From assembly GCF_002813775.1 (NCBI RefSeq), contig NZ_CP020370.1:2815501-2879500 (forward strand): a stretch of 64,000 nucleotides of DNA, in the 5' to 3' direction. Each line of letters opens with the position of its first letter. Positions within the stretch are counted from its first letter, which is position 1. Positions 16,394 through 24,823 of the stretch are shown one piece after another. This DNA comes from Candidatus Thiodictyon syntrophicum. Lineage in GTDB: Bacteria; Pseudomonadota; Gammaproteobacteria; Chromatiales; Chromatiaceae. The notes below the pieces were generated by a model that saw only the letters and a program-made list of their open reading frames with translations, did not search any database and was not told the DNA's origin. The position numbers and the translations under genes are program-made.

Positions 16394-16435
16394 GGTGCCG
16401 CTCAGGGTCGATGCCTAAGGCATCGGAGCGGCACC
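16394..16435 (-). promoter_or_regulatory. Stem-loop between gvpA and gvpC
   Basis: GGTGCCGCT (16394-16402) pairs with AGCGGCACC (16427-16435). Inside it, GATGCC/GGCATC make a second stem closed by TAA. It lies 20 bases after the gvpA stop with no T-run behind it. Its likely job, by analogy with other gas vesicle operons, is to protect gvpA mRNA or reduce read-through into gvpC. Confidence 0.65.
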
Positions 16436-16455
16436 CCATTGGCGCGAGAGCGCGA

Positions 16456-16674
16456 TCAGGCCGGCGCCGCCGCCGGGGCGGTGAGGCCAATCGCTTCGGC
16501 ATACTTCAGGTAGGTCTCAACCGAGGCGATGACCACACGGGCTTCCACGGCGAGCAGCTCGATACCGACGAGCGAGACCTTCAACCACGCATCAATCACG
16601 ATGCCCTTGTCCAGAATGCGGTCAACAACTTCGGCCAGGCTGGAGGAATCGGTGGAGTTGGCGACTTTTGCCAT
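16456..16674 (-). CDS. gvpA: Major gas vesicle shell protein GvpA
   Basis: 72 residues from the ATG at 16674, which has GAGG 8 bases upstream and gives the canonical start [20 protein letters not shown]; the frame opens earlier at 16704 but that extension is not GvpA-like. The core ([40 protein letters not shown]) is nearly textbook. GvpA polymerises into the rib-and-cone shell that keeps gas in and water out. It is the first gene of the operon, preceded by a sigma-54 promoter and followed by a stem-loop. Confidence 0.98.
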   Translation of the reverse strand: MAKVANSTDSSSLAEVVDRILDKGIVIDAWLKVSLVGIELLAVEARVVIASVETYLKYAEAIGLTAPAAAPA

Positions 16675-16868
16675 TTTCTTTACCCTCTGAGAGTGATTTG
16701 ACATGCACGTGATGTGCGCCGAAAGCGAACCTACCGGGCCTGGGTCACATTGCGCCTCCCTGCGCCCCCACCCCGCCGGGGGAGTCCCCTGATCCGCTTG
16801 ATACTGCCGGCGGGCTCAGGGCTTCCCGGTGTGGCATCCTGCCGACTCGGTCGCTTGATGGGTATAAA

Positions 16869-16883
16869 GCATCTGGCGTGCCA
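16869..16883 (-). promoter_or_regulatory. Sigma-54 (-24/-12) promoter of gvpA
   Basis: On the minus strand the sequence reads TGGCACGCCAGATGC. GG and GC are exactly 10 bases apart, and the -24 block TGGCACG is a perfect match to the sigma-54 consensus; the -12 block ATGC differs from TTGC at one base. Transcription would start near 16857, giving a ~180-base leader. An NtrC-type activator gene lies in the operon next door. Confidence 0.85.
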
Positions 16884-16989
16884 GAAGCAGGTTTCTTCGA
16901 CAGGGATTAATAACTCGTTAAAAAACAGACATCAATGCTCGTCAGGGAGGGCTGGTGGCGGCGTATCCAGGGGGCGGACCAGAGGCTTT

Positions 16990-17028
16990 TATGGAATGCG
17001 TTCCATAGCTCTGGCGTTGGCTCCATAG
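16990..17028 (-). promoter_or_regulatory. Possible activator-binding dyad upstream of gvpA
   Basis: TATGGAA-TGCG-TTCCATA at 16990-17007 is a perfect 7-bp dyad, with a further CTCCATAG half-site at 17021-17028. It is about 135-150 bp upstream of the predicted start site, the normal distance for an NtrC-family enhancer. The binding protein is inferred, not shown. Confidence 0.55.
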
Positions 17029-17125
17029 CGAATCCGAGGATGCGTCAAGGTTTCGGCTTACGGCGCCCGCAGCAGCCGGAAATAGCGTATCACGTAGCAA
17101 GGATGCGATAGTCTGAAAGCACTTG

Positions 17126-17235
17126 GACAGGATTAACAGGATTTTTCAGGATTGACAGGATTGCGAACGCGGCGAATCCAATCATCCGCACTCATCACAG
17201 TCCTGTTAATCCTGCGAAATGCTGTTAATCCTGTC
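17126..17235. repeat. Inverted AGGATT-type repeat pair
   Basis: GACAGGATTAACAGGATT... at 17126-17162 faces its approximate inverse (..CTGTTAATCC.., 17198-17235). Each arm is itself an iteration of CAGGATT. It lies between the 3' end of the regulatory operon and the gvpA promoter region and may insulate the two. Two other iterated inverted pairs of this kind are at 52647-52789 and 59675-59738. Confidence 0.8.
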
Positions 17236-17285
17236 TACTTGCATCCAGCCGGTATTGTGCCTGAGGCCTGGCGTGTAGCCTCTGA

Positions 17286-17717
17286 TCAGTCCGTCCCGAT
17301 CGCCGCAATCCGGTCGATCAGGGCCAGGATCTCACCATGCAGGAAGGGCTTGGCGACGAAACCCTGAATCAGGCCGCTCTGCAGCGCCTGGTCGACGGCC
17401 GGGTCATCGGCGAAGAAATAGCCGGAGATCAGGACCACGAAGGGGTCACCCAGGAGATCGCGCAGGTGCTTGATCAGGACCATCCCCGACATGTCCGGGA
17501 GCTTGGCGTCGACAAAGACGGCGCGATAGGGGGTGTGGTGGCTGAGATCGATGGCCTCCTGGGCGCACAGTGCGTGATGCACCGGGAAGCCGCGGCGGGC
17601 AATCAGACGCCCCAGGATCCAGTTGATGTCGGGTTCGTCATCGACGGTGAGAAAGGCGGGAGCGATGCGGACGCCGGTGGCGCCGCCCGCTGCCGCTGAT
17701 TCGTCCGGACCTGACAT
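17286..17717 (-). CDS. Single-domain response regulator
   Basis: 143 residues: a CheY-like receiver after a ~20-residue polar leader. The acidic pair is in LTVDDEPDINWIL (about residue 26), the phosphorylated Asp in AVFVDAKLPDMSGM (about 70), and the conserved Lys in GFVAKPF (about 123). No output domain. It is the last gene of the regulatory operon, one base after the histidine kinase stop, so it may be a phosphate sink or intermediate for that kinase. Confidence 0.88.
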   Translation of the reverse strand: MSGPDESAAAGGATGVRIAPAFLTVDDEPDINWILGRLIARRGFPVHHALCAQEAIDLSHHTPYRAVFVDAKLPDMSGMVLIKHLRDLLGDPFVVLISGYFFADDPAVDQALQSGLIQGFVAKPFLHGEILALIDRIAAIGTD

Positions 17718-17718
17718 C

Positions 17719-19224
17719 CTAAGCCAGCGGTAAATGGACGACGAAGCAGGTGCCGATCCCGGGGGCGCTCTCTACCTCGATACGTCCATGGTGCTGTTGG
17801 ATGATCGAATAGCAGATGGACAGGCCCAGGCCGGTGCCCTTGCCGACCGGGGAGCGGGTATAGAAGGGGTCGAAGATCTTGCCGATGTCCGCGGCATCGA
17901 TCCCGACGCCGGTGTCGATCACATGCACCAGGACCTCGTCGCCGTCGCGATCCAGCGTCAGGGTGAGCAGGCCGCCATTGGGCATGGAGGCGATGGCGTT
18001 GAGCAGGATGTTGATGAACGCCTGCTCCAGCAGGCTCGGCACCCCGCGCACCCACAGGGGTTGCTCGCAAAACTGGGTCTCGACATCGAGCTGGTTGAGG
18101 TGGGCCTGATGGTTGACCACCGACAGGGCCTGGGTGAGCAGGGCGAGCGGGTCGACCCGGGTCATCTTGTCGCCGCCCGCGGGGCGGGCGAAGCGCAACA
18201 GGTTCTCGATGATCTCGGAGGCCTTGTGAACCCCGGCGATGGTCTTCTGCACACACTCGCGGCGCAAATCCGGTGCCAGGTCCTCATCCAGGAGGAACTG
18301 TGCGGCGGATGAGCAAACCGCCAAGGGGTTGCGGATCTCGTGGGCGATGCCGCCGGCCATCACGCCCAAGGCGGCGAGTTTCTGCGATTGGAGCAACTGG
18401 GCTTCCAGCCGGTGGCGTTCGGTCAGGTCGCGTCCGGCGGCGACCATGCCGGTGGTCTCACCGTCGGCATTGAGCATGGGTGCCAGGGTCCAGGACACCG
18501 CGATGCGCTCCTCCGACAGGGTGGTCAGGGCCCACTCTGCGGTCCGACTGGCGGCCATGGCGGGGCCGCCGCCCAAGGCCTGTTCAATCTCCGGCCGGTC
18601 CGCGGGGGCGAAGAACTCCGGCAGGCGCCGGCCGATCGCCTCGCACGCCTGATACCCGGTGAGCCGCTCTGCCGCCTTGTTCCAACTGAGGATGCGGCCG
18701 CGGTTGTCGGTCGAGAGCAGGATGTCGCTGGCGCTCTCCACCACGCTTGCGAGGTGGCGCTCCACCCGCTGGATATCCTGGCTCAAGCGCACCTGCTCGG
18801 TGATGTCTTCCATCAGGAACAGGGCGTATTGGACCTGATCGTTCCAGTTGAACGGCAGGGCGCGAAAGTAATAGGTCCGCATGGGCACGCCGGGGGCGCG
18901 GAAGGTCATGCGCTGGGAGGGGCTCTGCTCGTTGCGCTCGAAGACCCGGCGTACGCAGTCGAGGATGCGGGTGCGCTCCACGATGGTCGGCGGAAAGACG
19001 TCTTCAAAGCGATGGCCGATGGTATCGCGGGGCGTACGATTGCCCTTTTGCAGGAAGTTGCGATTAGCCATGGCGATGCGCAGGCGGCTGTCGACCAACA
19101 GGATCGATGACGGAATCGCATCGAACAGGGTACGAAACAGGTTCTCATAGGGTTCGCGGGCGTTGCCACCGTCCGCGAGGCCCGGTTCAAGCCAGGGACC
19201 GGAGGTCATCATCGATCGCTCCAA
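17719..19224 (-). CDS. PAS histidine kinase (NtrB-like)
   Basis: 501 residues, no membrane segments, so cytoplasmic. Two PAS domains span about residues 25-145 and 155-275 (SSILLVDSRLRIAMANRNF; DILLSTDNRGRILSWNKAAE). HisKA spans about 285-350 with H-box GGIAHEIRNPLA. The ATPase domain has N-box NILLNAIASM, G1 DTGVGID and G2 GTGLGLS. It is in one operon with an NtrC-type regulator and a stand-alone receiver, so it is likely the sensor that controls them. Redox or light sensing is only a guess, since no cofactor ligand is obvious. It overlaps the upstream GvpF/L gene by up to 38 bases; in-frame ATGs at 19212 and 19209 are alternative starts. Confidence 0.9.
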   Translation of the reverse strand: MERSMMTSGPWLEPGLADGGNAREPYENLFRTLFDAIPSSILLVDSRLRIAMANRNFLQKGNRTPRDTIGHRFEDVFPPTIVERTRILDCVRRVFERNEQSPSQRMTFRAPGVPMRTYYFRALPFNWNDQVQYALFLMEDITEQVRLSQDIQRVERHLASVVESASDILLSTDNRGRILSWNKAAERLTGYQACEAIGRRLPEFFAPADRPEIEQALGGGPAMAASRTAEWALTTLSEERIAVSWTLAPMLNADGETTGMVAAGRDLTERHRLEAQLLQSQKLAALGVMAGGIAHEIRNPLAVCSSAAQFLLDEDLAPDLRRECVQKTIAGVHKASEIIENLLRFARPAGGDKMTRVDPLALLTQALSVVNHQAHLNQLDVETQFCEQPLWVRGVPSLLEQAFINILLNAIASMPNGGLLTLTLDRDGDEVLVHVIDTGVGIDAADIGKIFDPFYTRSPVGKGTGLGLSICYSIIQQHHGRIEVESAPGIGTCFVVHLPLA

Positions 19225-19930
19225 CGAAGTTGTAGGGCGGCCAGGGGCCGGTGATCAGGCCTGACCCCGGGACCGCGGAGGGGTCCCGCCGCAACGCCTC
19301 CACGAAGGCCCCGCTCTGCTCGCGGGGGACCAGGAAATAGAGCGAGAGCAGGGAGCGCCCGCCGATCTGACCGAACTCCTGATGCAGATCACGGTAGAGT
19401 CCGGCCACGATCCGCTCGATCGCACCGCGTGCCTCAGCGGCCCGGGCGGCGGCGAGGGCCTCGTCGTCGAGGCGCCGCCGGATCACCGCCAGGTGGCCGT
19501 GACCGGGGCCGCGGTCCTTGAGTCCCTCGGCCTCCGGGGCGGGCCCGGGTGCCGCCGCCGTCGCGGTCGGCGACGCGGCCTTGGGGAGCATCAGACGGAT
19601 GCCGATCTCGACGCAATCGTCCAGATGATCCAGCATGGTCAGCAGCCGCGCCTGGTGTCCGGTGAGTAGTTTGCGTACCGCGGCATCGGAGGTGAAGACG
19701 CAGCCGAAGCGCATGGGGATCAGGGGCGCGTCACAGTGCAGGCACGCGATCAGGTCCGCGTAGCCCTGGAGTTGTGCGCTGTCCGCCGCACGGACCTGAT
19801 CCGGGTCCACGTCGGCGACGACCGCCCGCAGCCCGTCCACGCCGATCCCCCGCAGCCCCCCGGGCAGGGGCGCGCAGCGCGGCGGGTCGCGCAGGATGCA
19901 ATGGAGCATAGGACGCCTGCCGACCGTCAT
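19187..19930 (-). CDS. GvpF/GvpL family protein (second copy)
   Basis: 247 residues from the ATG at 19930, which overlaps the preceding stop as ATGA; the longer frame to 19942 is less likely. Family signs: MLHCILRD start, GLRAVVADVDPDQV, CDAPLIPMRFGCVFTSD, LDHLDDCVEIGIRL, and the end PGSGLITGPWPPYNFVGAI. A ~30-residue Ala/Pro/Thr insert sits mid-protein. Lying between a sigma-54 activator gene and a histidine kinase gene is unusual for a structural Gvp protein. Confidence 0.88.
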   Translation of the reverse strand: MTVGRRPMLHCILRDPPRCAPLPGGLRGIGVDGLRAVVADVDPDQVRAADSAQLQGYADLIACLHCDAPLIPMRFGCVFTSDAAVRKLLTGHQARLLTMLDHLDDCVEIGIRLMLPKAASPTATAAAPGPAPEAEGLKDRGPGHGHLAVIRRRLDDEALAAARAAEARGAIERIVAGLYRDLHQEFGQIGGRSLLSLYFLVPREQSGAFVEALRRDPSAVPGSGLITGPWPPYNFVGAIDDDLRSLA

Positions 19931-20691
19931 GGTGCCCCACAAAAGCTGTAGAGCGGCCAGGGTCCGGAGCAGTGCAGTTGCAGCCCGTCCTCCAGATAGG
20001 GGGCTTGGGCGCGCTCGATCGCCGCGTGCAGGGCCGCGGCACCGCCGGGGGCCACCAGGCAGGCCCAGTTGGCGACCGCCGGGTCGCGTGCGGGGCGGGT
20101 CATAACGGCCTCGCTGCAGCGGCGCAACTGCGGGTCCAGGTCCGCGATCACCGCGCTGAGCCAGGGGCCGATGGCACGCTGCGCCTCCACCTTGCGCCGT
20201 TGCTGCTCAAGATAGCCGCGACCGCCGACGATGGTGTCCGCGGCGTCCGCAAAGCCTTCGCGCAGGCGCGCCGCCGTGGCCTGGTCGCGGTCCAGCAGGG
20301 CCTTGACCGCCCATTCTTCGCGCCCCGGCATGCGGGCGAAGAAGTCGAGCAGGGTGTGGCGGCGACGGGCGGCCTCCAGGGCCAGGGCCCCGACGGAGGA
20401 GAACAGGGTGCCGAAGGGGAGGGGGAAGACCGTGGTGGCGGACATCGCGCGCGTGATGACCAGATCGTGGGCCTCGACCCGCGGCAGCAGCCACTTGAGG
20501 TCGGCCAGGCGCTCCTCCGCCTGCGCGCCCGCGAAGCGCTCCGCGGGGCAGTCACTCAAGACCGCCTTCAGCCCTGCCGCGGCGCCGATGTAGACCGGCT
20601 CCTCCCAACCACAGTCGCCGAGCCCCAAAGCGGCCGCCTGATCGATCTGAAGTGAGGCCGGCGCGAAACAGAACGCGTAAATCGCGCGCAT
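19927..20691 (-). CDS. GvpF/GvpL family protein (third copy)
   Basis: 254 residues. Hallmarks are MRAIYAFCFAPASLQID at the start, VYIGAAAGLKAVLSD, FPLPFGTLFSSVGAL, and the C-terminal LQLHCSGPWPLYSFCGAP. It is more divergent than the operon copy at 12907. It lies between the NtrC-type regulator (21 bases away) and the second GvpF/L copy (ATGA overlap). Confidence 0.87.
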   Translation of the reverse strand: MRAIYAFCFAPASLQIDQAAALGLGDCGWEEPVYIGAAAGLKAVLSDCPAERFAGAQAEERLADLKWLLPRVEAHDLVITRAMSATTVFPLPFGTLFSSVGALALEAARRRHTLLDFFARMPGREEWAVKALLDRDQATAARLREGFADAADTIVGGRGYLEQQRRKVEAQRAIGPWLSAVIADLDPQLRRCSEAVMTRPARDPAVANWACLVAPGGAAALHAAIERAQAPYLEDGLQLHCSGPWPLYSFCGAP

Positions 20692-20712
20692 TGCCCATCC
20701 CGGTCTTTTGTC

Positions 20713-22098
20713 TTAGGCGCTCAATCCGTAGGTCTTGAGCTTCGTATGGACCGTCTTATAGTCCACTTGGAGCATACGCGCAACCGCCGCCTTGTTCCCG
20801 CGCGAGCGCTGCAGGGCCTCGAACAACACCTGGCGCTCCACGTCCGCCATGCGCGTGCGCACAATCTCCTTCAGCGACAGACCCGTTTGGTAAACCACGT
20901 TGTCGGCCGCCGTCGGCGTGCGCTCGGGCCCGGCGTCCGGCAGTGCCAGGTGGTGGGTATCGATCGTGAAGTTTGCGATCAGCACCGCCCGGCGGACGAT
21001 GCTGCGCAACTGGCGCACATTCCCCGGCCAGTGGTAGGCGAGCAGGGCCGCCGCGGCCTCCTCGGTGAAACTGCCGACCTGCTTGCCCAGTTCCCGATTG
21101 GCCTCGGCGAGGAACTGCGCGGCGATGTGCAGGATATCCTGGGCGCGGGCGCGCAGGGGCGGGACCGCCACGCGGTAGTCGCACAGGCGGTAGAGCAGGT
21201 CCTCGCGGAAGGTCCCCTTGCTGACCGCCTCAGTCAGGTCCTGGTTGCTGGCCGAGATCAGCCGCACGTCCACCGGGACCGGCTTGGTTCCGCCGACGCG
21301 GTAAATGACCCGCTCCTGGAGTACACGCAACAGTCGCGCCTGCGCGGACCAGGCCAGGTTGCCGATCTCGTCGAGCAACAGGGTCCCGCCATGGGCGGCC
21401 TCGAACTTGCCCGGCTGTTGCCGCTCCGCGCCGGTGAAGGCGCCGCGCTCATGGCCGAACAATTCGTTTTCGATCAAGGTGTCAGGGATGGTGCCGCAAT
21501 CCACGGCGACGAAGGGATGACTGGCGCGGGGGCTGAGATCATGAATGGCGCGGGCCACCACCTCCTTGCCCGCGCCGGTCTCACCGAACAGGCTCACGGC
21601 GAAATTCGTCGGCGCCACCCGTTCCACGTCCTCGATCGTGCGCGTGATCGCCGGGCTGGTCCCCATCCGGGCGCGCAATCCGAGCGTGGCGCTCGGGATC
21701 ATGGGGGCCTGCTGACGGCACGCCAAGGCCTCGCGCACCTTGTTCAGCAAGCCTTGGTTGTCGAAGGGCTTGGAGAGATAATCAAAGGCGCCTTCTTTGA
21801 TGGCGACCACCGCCCCGGCCAGATCCGCGAAGCCGGTCAACAGGATAACCGGCAGGTGGGGGCTCGCGACCTTGAGTCGGCGCAGGAGATCCAGCCCCGT
21901 CATGTCCGGCAGCCGATAGTCCAGGATGGCCAGGCGCGGACCGCAGGTGCGGGCCAGACACAGACCCTCGCCGGCGTCCTGCGCGGTGATGACCCGAAAG
22001 CCGGCGCGCTGCAGTACCAGTTGGAGGATGCGGCGCATACTCTCGTCATCATCCACGACCAGGATAACGTCTGACGACTCGCTCATTTCCCCGTTCAT
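20713..22098 (-). CDS. NtrC-family sigma-54 response regulator
   Basis: 461 residues. Receiver at residues ~10-125: acidic cluster VVDDDES, phospho-Asp in LAILDYRLPDMTG, Lys in DYLSKPF. Sigma-54 AAA+ domain at ~140-375: Walker A GETGAGKE, GAFTGA loop in ELFGHERGAFTGAERQ, Walker B TLLLDEIG, and NVRQL. Fis-type DNA-binding helix at ~420-461: RGNKAAVARMLQVDYKTVH. All parts needed for an active, phosphorylation-controlled enhancer-binding protein are present. It heads the operon with two GvpF/L genes and the kinase, and a sigma-54 promoter lies in front of gvpA, so gvpA is its probable target. In-frame start at 22098; MSESSD at 22086 is an alternative. Confidence 0.93.
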   Translation of the reverse strand: MNGEMSESSDVILVVDDDESMRRILQLVLQRAGFRVITAQDAGEGLCLARTCGPRLAILDYRLPDMTGLDLLRRLKVASPHLPVILLTGFADLAGAVVAIKEGAFDYLSKPFDNQGLLNKVREALACRQQAPMIPSATLGLRARMGTSPAITRTIEDVERVAPTNFAVSLFGETGAGKEVVARAIHDLSPRASHPFVAVDCGTIPDTLIENELFGHERGAFTGAERQQPGKFEAAHGGTLLLDEIGNLAWSAQARLLRVLQERVIYRVGGTKPVPVDVRLISASNQDLTEAVSKGTFREDLLYRLCDYRVAVPPLRARAQDILHIAAQFLAEANRELGKQVGSFTEEAAAALLAYHWPGNVRQLRSIVRRAVLIANFTIDTHHLALPDAGPERTPTAADNVVYQTGLSLKEIVRTRMADVERQVLFEALQRSRGNKAAVARMLQVDYKTVHTKLKTYGLSA

Positions 22099-22869
22099 GC
22101 TGTAGTCCTGGACTAGTTGCCTGAGTGCGCGCTCCCGCTGGCGGGAGGCCTACCGGTCTGAAGCCGGCGTACTCTCTGTTTCCGATAATGACCGCGGTTG
22201 GCCGTAGGCGGTCGGTCCGCGCCTCATTCGTCGGCACACCCGCTGCCCCGGCGGTCCGCCGTGCGATGCCCGGCAATGACATCCGGGTTCCGGCCACTCA
22301 CCTGCCGACGGTAGGCCAATCCCGAGCGATCCCAGGGCCGCAGACTCGTTACGAGACTATGAACCATTCGGTGCCCGAGATACGTAAACTTTGGTAAATC
22401 CGGGGCGGGATCGGGCGTGGAAACGGTTAAGTTTGGTAAATCCGCGGGCTCAGGGGGACCGCCGCCTTGCCGCCGGATGCGCGCTAAGCCCCTGGTTCGA
22501 TGGGTTCACGGTGCCGGCCGGGCCTGGGGGCGCGGGCGTCCCGCCCGCCTGGCGAGTCCAGCGCCCGGCCCCACGCGTGACGGCGGTCGGCGCCATGATC
22601 AAGTCGCTACGACAACGCAATCCTTCAAGCCGATTGACTAGTCCTGTTGTGTATCGAGTTAAGAAAATTGGACAGCGCCCACTTGCGAGAGTTCCCCGTT
22701 TCTGCTAAACCACGCCCAACACCGGCTAGTCGGCACCTGGCGATCCGTGGACTCAGGGGCCGACCCGGGCCGACCCGTTGTCTGATTCACCAGCGCAACG
22801 CCACGGGGCCGGCAATCCAAGGTCCCCGCGCTCTTGTGCATTCGCACGGCAGCCGAGAGGGCACATAGC
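22099..22869. other. Intergenic region upstream of the regulatory operon
   Basis: About 770 bp with no convincing gene; the small frames here have no recognisable sequence. A direct repeat, AACTTTGGTAAATCCG at 22387-22402 and AAGTTTGGTAAATCCG at 22430-22445, is spaced about four helical turns apart. A G+C-rich palindrome GCGGGCGTCCCGCCCGC lies at about 22531-22547; its like recurs at the 3' end of the alpha-2-macroglobulin gene. Confidence 0.5.
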
Positions 22870-23105
22870 GTGGAATGCCCCCCGAACCGCGGCCTGCTCT
22901 TCCCGCTGGCCTTGGCCGTTGCACCCGCGGTCCTCGCGGTCAGCCTGACCAACGGCGACTTCGCCACCGGTGACTTCACCGGCTGGCCCCGCGACACCGA
23001 CGGCGGCCCCGGTGGCCGTCCGGGTTTCAGCATCGTCGGCCCCACCGGCGCCGATGCCGCCCAACTCCAGGCGGACTACTGGTCCAACCCCGGCAATACC
23101 GCCTG
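22870..23105 (+). pseudogene. Truncated secreted protein gene
   Basis: From a possible GTG at 22870 the frame encodes a hydrophobic leader (GLLFPLALAVAPAVLAVSL), then LTNGDFATGDFTGW and FSIVGPTGADAAQLQADYW. NGDFxTGDFTGW is a common opening of exported proteins that carry a C-terminal sorting signal. The protein-like sequence ends at about GNTAW (23105), where dispersed repeat sequence takes over, so only the 5' end survives. Confidence 0.55.
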
Positions 23106-23170
23106 GGAAAGGACCCGAAGCAAAGCGGATTCAAGCGCAAGGGCCTGGGTCTCAGGTACGAAATACGATT

Positions 23171-23338
23171 CCGGAGAAAACGTTTCGGACGTGGCGAACG
23201 CCCCGTGCGCCCCGCCGCGGGCCTCTCGCCTCTCGTTCCCACGCGAAAGCAGGGGAATTCCGCGCGGGCGCTCCGCGTCCCCTTTGGCTACTGGACGCGG
23301 AGCGCCCGCCCTTGCTCCCACGCAGGAACCTGGGAGCC
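23171..23338. repeat. Composite dispersed repeats
   Basis: 23171-23205 contains GGAGAAAACGTTTCGGACGT.., which has a near copy at 40421-40450. 23234-23338 is a composite of the GGGCGCTCCGCGTCC / GGACGCGGAGCGCCC inverted pair and TCCCACGC-type outer arms; similar composites lie at 26824-26924 and 55036-55084. Confidence 0.7.
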
Positions 23339-23444
23339 GGCATGGCTCAACTTAGCGGCATATTGGGTTTCCCCGCCGGTTTTCCCTTCGGTAAGAACCG
23401 GCAGGCGGCTGCGGGGCCCGCGGGGGCGAGAGGCCCCTGCTCCG

Positions 23445-24671
23445 TCAGCCGCCGTGGCGCTTGCGGTAACCCTCGAGGAAGCGCCCGATCCGTCCTATGG
23501 CATCGCCCAGGTCGTCGGTATTGGGCAGGAAGACGACGCGCAGGTGGTCCGGGTGCGGCCAGTTGAAGCCGCTGCCCTGCACCAACAGCACCTTGGCCTC
23601 CAACAGCAGGTCCAGGATAAATTGCTGGTCGTTGATGATGGGGTAGACCTTGGGGTCCAGCCGGGGGAACAGGTACAGGGCCGCCTGGGGCTTGTGGCAG
23701 GTCACACCGGGGATGGCGGTCAGCAGTTCGTGGGCCAGGTCGCGCTGCTTGCACAGGCGCCCGTGGGGGGCGACCAGGTCGTCGATGCTCTGATAACCGC
23801 CGAGCGCCGTCTGGATGGCGTATTGGGCCGGGACATTGGCGCACAGGCGCATGGAGGCGAGGATGTCCAGCCCCTCGATGTAGTCGCGGGCCTGGCGCTT
23901 CTCCCCGGACACGATCGCCCAACCGGCGCGGTAGCCGCAGGCACGGTAGTTCTTGGACAGGCCGTTGAAGGTCACGAACAGCACGTCCTCGGCGAGCGAC
24001 GCGATGGAGGTATGGGTGGCGCCGTCGTAGAGCACCTTGTCGTAGATCTCGTCGGCATAGACGATCAACTGATGGGTGCGGGCGATCTCCACGATCTCCC
24101 GCAGCAGGTCCACCGGGTAGAGCGCGCCGGTGGGATTGTTGGGGTTGATGATGACGATGGCGCGCGTCGACGAGGTGATCTTGGCGCGGATGTCGTTCAG
24201 ATCCGGCAGCCAGCCCGCCCCCTCGTCGCAGAGATAGTGACAGGGGGTACCGCCCGCGAGCGACACGGCGGCGGTCCACAGTGGATAGTCGGGCGCCGGC
24301 ACCAGCACCTCGTCGCCGCTGTCGAGCAAGGCCCCCATGGTCATCACGATCAGTTCCGAGACCCCGTTGCCGATGTAGATGTCCCCCACCTGGACCGCCG
24401 CGATCTGCTTCTCCTGGGTGTAGTGCATGATCGCCTTGCGGGCGGCGAAGAGCCCCTTGGACTCGATATAGCCGGCGGCGTTGGGCAGGTTGTGGATGAC
24501 GTCGCGCACGATCTCGTCCGGCGCCTCGAAGCCGAAGACGGCCGGATTGCCGATGTTGAGCTTGATGATGTGGTGGCCTTCCTCCTCCATCTGGTAGGCG
24601 CGGGCCATCACCGGGCCGCGGATGTCGTAGCAGACATTGGCCAGTTTGGCGGACTTGAGGACGGGCTGCAT
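23445..24671 (-). CDS. alaA: Alanine/2-oxo acid aminotransferase AlaA
   Basis: 408 residues from the ATG at 24671 (start MQPVLKSAKLANVCYDIRGP, as in AlaA); the longer frame is Pro/Ala-rich and not conserved. Fold-type I PLP enzyme: LNIGNPAVFGFEAPDEI near the start, YIGNGVSELI, INPNNPTGALYP with the PLP-binding Asn and Tyr (YADEIYDKVLYDG), catalytic Lys in FNGLSKNYRACGYRAGW, and the carboxylate-binding Arg in LRVVFLPNTDDL. It makes alanine from pyruvate using glutamate. Monocistronic by layout. Confidence 0.93.
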   Translation of the reverse strand: MQPVLKSAKLANVCYDIRGPVMARAYQMEEEGHHIIKLNIGNPAVFGFEAPDEIVRDVIHNLPNAAGYIESKGLFAARKAIMHYTQEKQIAAVQVGDIYIGNGVSELIVMTMGALLDSGDEVLVPAPDYPLWTAAVSLAGGTPCHYLCDEGAGWLPDLNDIRAKITSSTRAIVIINPNNPTGALYPVDLLREIVEIARTHQLIVYADEIYDKVLYDGATHTSIASLAEDVLFVTFNGLSKNYRACGYRAGWAIVSGEKRQARDYIEGLDILASMRLCANVPAQYAIQTALGGYQSIDDLVAPHGRLCKQRDLAHELLTAIPGVTCHKPQAALYLFPRLDPKVYPIINDQQFILDLLLEAKVLLVQGSGFNWPHPDHLRVVFLPNTDDLGDAIGRIGRFLEGYRKRHGG

Positions 24672-24823
24672 GGCGGGTGACTTCCAATGGGTGGGGGCGC
24701 CGGGTGCGGCCCGGCGGACCGCCCCGGGGGCGCGTGACAAGCCGACCAAGGTACCCGATCGAGCCCGCGCCGGGCAAATGGCGAAACCGCCCGGGCGCCG
24801 TGGCGGGACCCGGGTCCCGGCCC

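Larger units (their letters stand above)
16675..17285. other. gvpA upstream region
   Basis: No gene seen in these ~610 bp. They hold, from right to left, an inverted low-complexity repeat (17126-17235), a dyad that could be an activator site (16990-17007, half-site 17021-17028), the sigma-54 promoter (16869-16883), and a leader of about 180 bases before the gvpA ATG. Confidence 0.7.

Noticed and set aside
22834-23355. Reading the 173-codon plus frame as one intact secreted protein
   Set aside because: After about codon 90 the sequence is dispersed repeat DNA with unnatural composition; only the first part is gene-like.
23205-24680. 491-codon plus-strand frame opposite alaA
   Set aside because: Val/Gly/Asp/His-rich antisense product; alaA motifs on the minus strand are decisive.
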